Shown one piece after another: positions 5,974 through 7,271 of a stretch of 7,271 nucleotides of DNA. The notes under the pieces are model-generated. The model was not told the origin of the DNA. It ran no database searches and saw nothing but the letters and a program-made list of their open reading frames with translations. Position 1 is the first letter of the stretch. Each line of letters opens with the position of its first letter. The stretch lies in the NCBI GenBank assembly GCA_002311925.1, contig DCAK01000073.1:1-7271 (forward strand), given 5' to 3'. The stretch comes from Planctomycetes bacterium UBA1135. Its GTDB lineage: Bacteria; Planctomycetota; UBA1135. Position numbers and translations under genes: made by a program.

Positions 5974-7271
5974 AAGGCCTTTTCCAGGTCGGCCCTGGTC
6001 AGCAGAACTCGAACCGGTCGGCCATGGGCGCAGGTGCGGTCCTGCGGCAGGCCCTCCCCCCTCCGCAGAAGCCCCTTCAGGTCTTCCATTTCCAGGCGGT
6101 CTCCGGCCATGACGGCGCCTCGACACGCCATCCGGCACAGGGTCTCCTCGATGAGGGATTCCGGCGATGCCTCCTTGCTTTCCGTCGCGATTTCCAAAAG
6201 GTCGCGCACCAGTGAACCTGGGTCGAGCCGGGTGAGCCGGGCGGGAATCGCTCGAATGGCCAGGGTGGTTTCCCCGAATTCCTCGAGGTCCACCCCCAAG
6301 GGTCGGAACAGGTCCGCCTTTTCCAGCAGGATGGCCATCTCGTCCTTGGGAAGCTCCACCAGGCAGGGAACCAGGAGGGGTTGAGCCTCGACGTTTCCCC
6401 GACGCACTTCTGCTCGAAGCTCCTCCAGGTTCACCCTCTCATGGAGGGCGTGCTGGTCGATGATCTCCAACCCCTCGGGGACCTCCCGGGCAAGGAAGGT
6501 GTTCGCAACCCTCACCAAGGCCCCGCCTCCGGGATCCACCGACAGGGGAAGAAATTCCTCCGCCGCCACTTGGGAGGGGTCGTCTCCGCCGTCTCCAATG
6601 GCTGAAGGGGTGAAAGAGGATGGAATGGAGGAGGAAGCCGGGTGGGAGGGAAAACCCGCCCCCGAGTTCATTCCACCCTGCGCCCACGCCCCCAACCCCC
6701 CAACCGAGCGGGTGGCCCATGAAGAATTCGCCAGACCCCGCCTCAGGGAATTCACCAGAATCCCAAAGACGCGGCGTTCCTCCCGGAATCGCACCTCGGT
6801 CTTGCGGGGGTGAACATTCACATCCACCCGGTCCGGTGGAAGAATGAGAGAAAGGTAGAGGGAGGGGTAATGGCCCTTGGGGACGAACTCCTTCACCCCC
6901 TCACGGACGGCGGCAAGAAGGCGAGCGTCCCGTACCCAGCGACCGTTGAGAAAAAGTTGGACCCGGCCCGCATTCCTCCGCGCCGATTCGGGAGGCCCCA
7001 CCCGGGCTTCCAGATGAAAATCTTCAGCCTGCTCTTCCACGGAAACCATGGCCTCCGCCACGCCGGAACCGAAAACGGCGGCGCAACGGGCGTCCAAATC
7101 TTCCCCCGGAGCCACTTCCAGTCTTTTTCGCCCATCCACCTCCAGATGGAAGCCCACCCCGGGGTGTGCCAGGGCGAAACGATCGATCCAGGCGGAGGCA
7201 TGGCGAGCCTCGGTGGGCGGGGTCTTCAGGAATTTCCTTCGGGCGGGAAGCTCAGCGAACAAATCCTCCAC
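5961..7271 (-). CDS. mutL: DNA mismatch repair protein MutL, 5' end missing
   Basis: The C-terminal 436 codons of MutL. The reading frame runs off the right edge; the GTG at 7271 encodes the Val of the internal V-E-D-L-F motif and is not a start. Missing are roughly the first 120-140 residues with the GHKL ATPase motifs. Numbering from the edge, visible parts are: DLFAELPARRKFLK (3-16); DVNVHPRKTEVRF (150-162), end of the ATPase/transducer domain; a Gly/Ser/Pro-rich linker (about 183-235); and a C-terminal dimerisation/endonuclease domain with DQHALHERVNLE (272-283, the DQHA-x2-E-x4-E metal site), ACRGAV (382-387), CAHGRP (414-419) and final FYR (433-435). QPLLVP (297-302) fits the beta-clamp-binding consensus. 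This is therefore a nicking-competent MutL, as in bacteria lacking MutH. It ends TGA at 5961, overlapping the convergent gene. Confidence 0.95.
   Translation of the reverse strand: MEDLFAELPARRKFLKTPPTEARHASAWIDRFALAHPGVGFHLEVDGRKRLEVAPGEDLDARCAAVFGSGVAEAMVSVEEQAEDFHLEARVGPPESARRNAGRVQLFLNGRWVRDARLLAAVREGVKEFVPKGHYPSLYLSLILPPDRVDVNVHPRKTEVRFREERRVFGILVNSLRRGLANSSWATRSVGGLGAWAQGGMNSGAGFPSHPASSSIPSSFTPSAIGDGGDDPSQVAAEEFLPLSVDPGGGALVRVANTFLAREVPEGLEIIDQHALHERVNLEELRAEVRRGNVEAQPLLVPCLVELPKDEMAILLEKADLFRPLGVDLEEFGETTLAIRAIPARLTRLDPGSLVRDLLEIATESKEASPESLIEETLCRMACRGAVMAGDRLEMEDLKGLLRRGEGLPQDRTCAHGRPVRVLLTRADLEKAFYRR

Noticed and set aside
5930..5990. Terminator between the convergent genes
   Set aside because: Only short GC palindromes and an AAGGCCTT; no stable stem followed by a T-run on either strand.
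5149..6138. Minus-strand 329-codon open frame opposite the LolA-like gene
   Set aside because: It would overlap mutL in another frame on the same strand and has no family-like features; the plus-strand frame gives a plausible exported, strand-rich protein.
6600..6720. Low-complexity, purine-rich stretch (plus strand) as a possible repeat element
   Set aside because: It encodes the Gly/Ser/Pro-rich linker of MutL and shows no regular repeat unit.

Overview
This is an ordinary, densely packed housekeeping segment from a bacterium of moderately high GC content. Both ends are open inside genes (aroC on the left, mutL on the right), so the window looks like a contig or a slice cut through two genes. 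The taxon cannot be fixed from the sequence. A MutL with an intact endonuclease motif argues against a MutH-using gammaproteobacterium, and a LolA-like exported protein would suit a diderm. I saw no tRNA, rRNA, CRISPR array, insertion sequence or complete phage gene.

Layout, read along the minus strand from about 5136 to 1: a five-gene run consisting of a YfmF-like M16 peptidase homologue without the catalytic motif, a YfmH-like M16 peptidase with HxxEH, miaA (tRNA dimethylallyltransferase), aroK (shikimate kinase) and aroC (chorismate synthase). The four junctions are an ATGA overlap, a TGATG overlap, a 7-nt overlap and a direct abutment, so the run is almost certainly one translationally coupled operon. 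Divergent from it, after a 51-bp gap, lies a plus-strand gene for a probable exported protein with LolA-like features (5188-5973). That gene overlaps by 13 nt the convergent, 5'-truncated mutL (5961-7271).

AroK and AroC are the fifth and seventh steps of the shikimate pathway, leading to chorismate. MiaA prenylates A37 of tRNAs that read codons beginning with U. MutL is the mismatch-repair mediator and nicking endonuclease. The M16 pair should form a heterodimer with one active and one inactive subunit; Bacillus relatives are linked to EF-P modification.

The oddest feature is at the left edge. AroC follows its family closely through the GGISSGQ motif (to about residue 296) and then continues in frame for 37 codons that do not resemble a chorismate synthase C-terminus. 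This is either a chimeric contig end or a real rearrangement of a gene that is usually essential. Base composition also changes near 2567-2700: aroC, aroK and miaA are richer in GC and CpG than the M16, LolA-like and mutL genes. I found no convincing undescribed system here.
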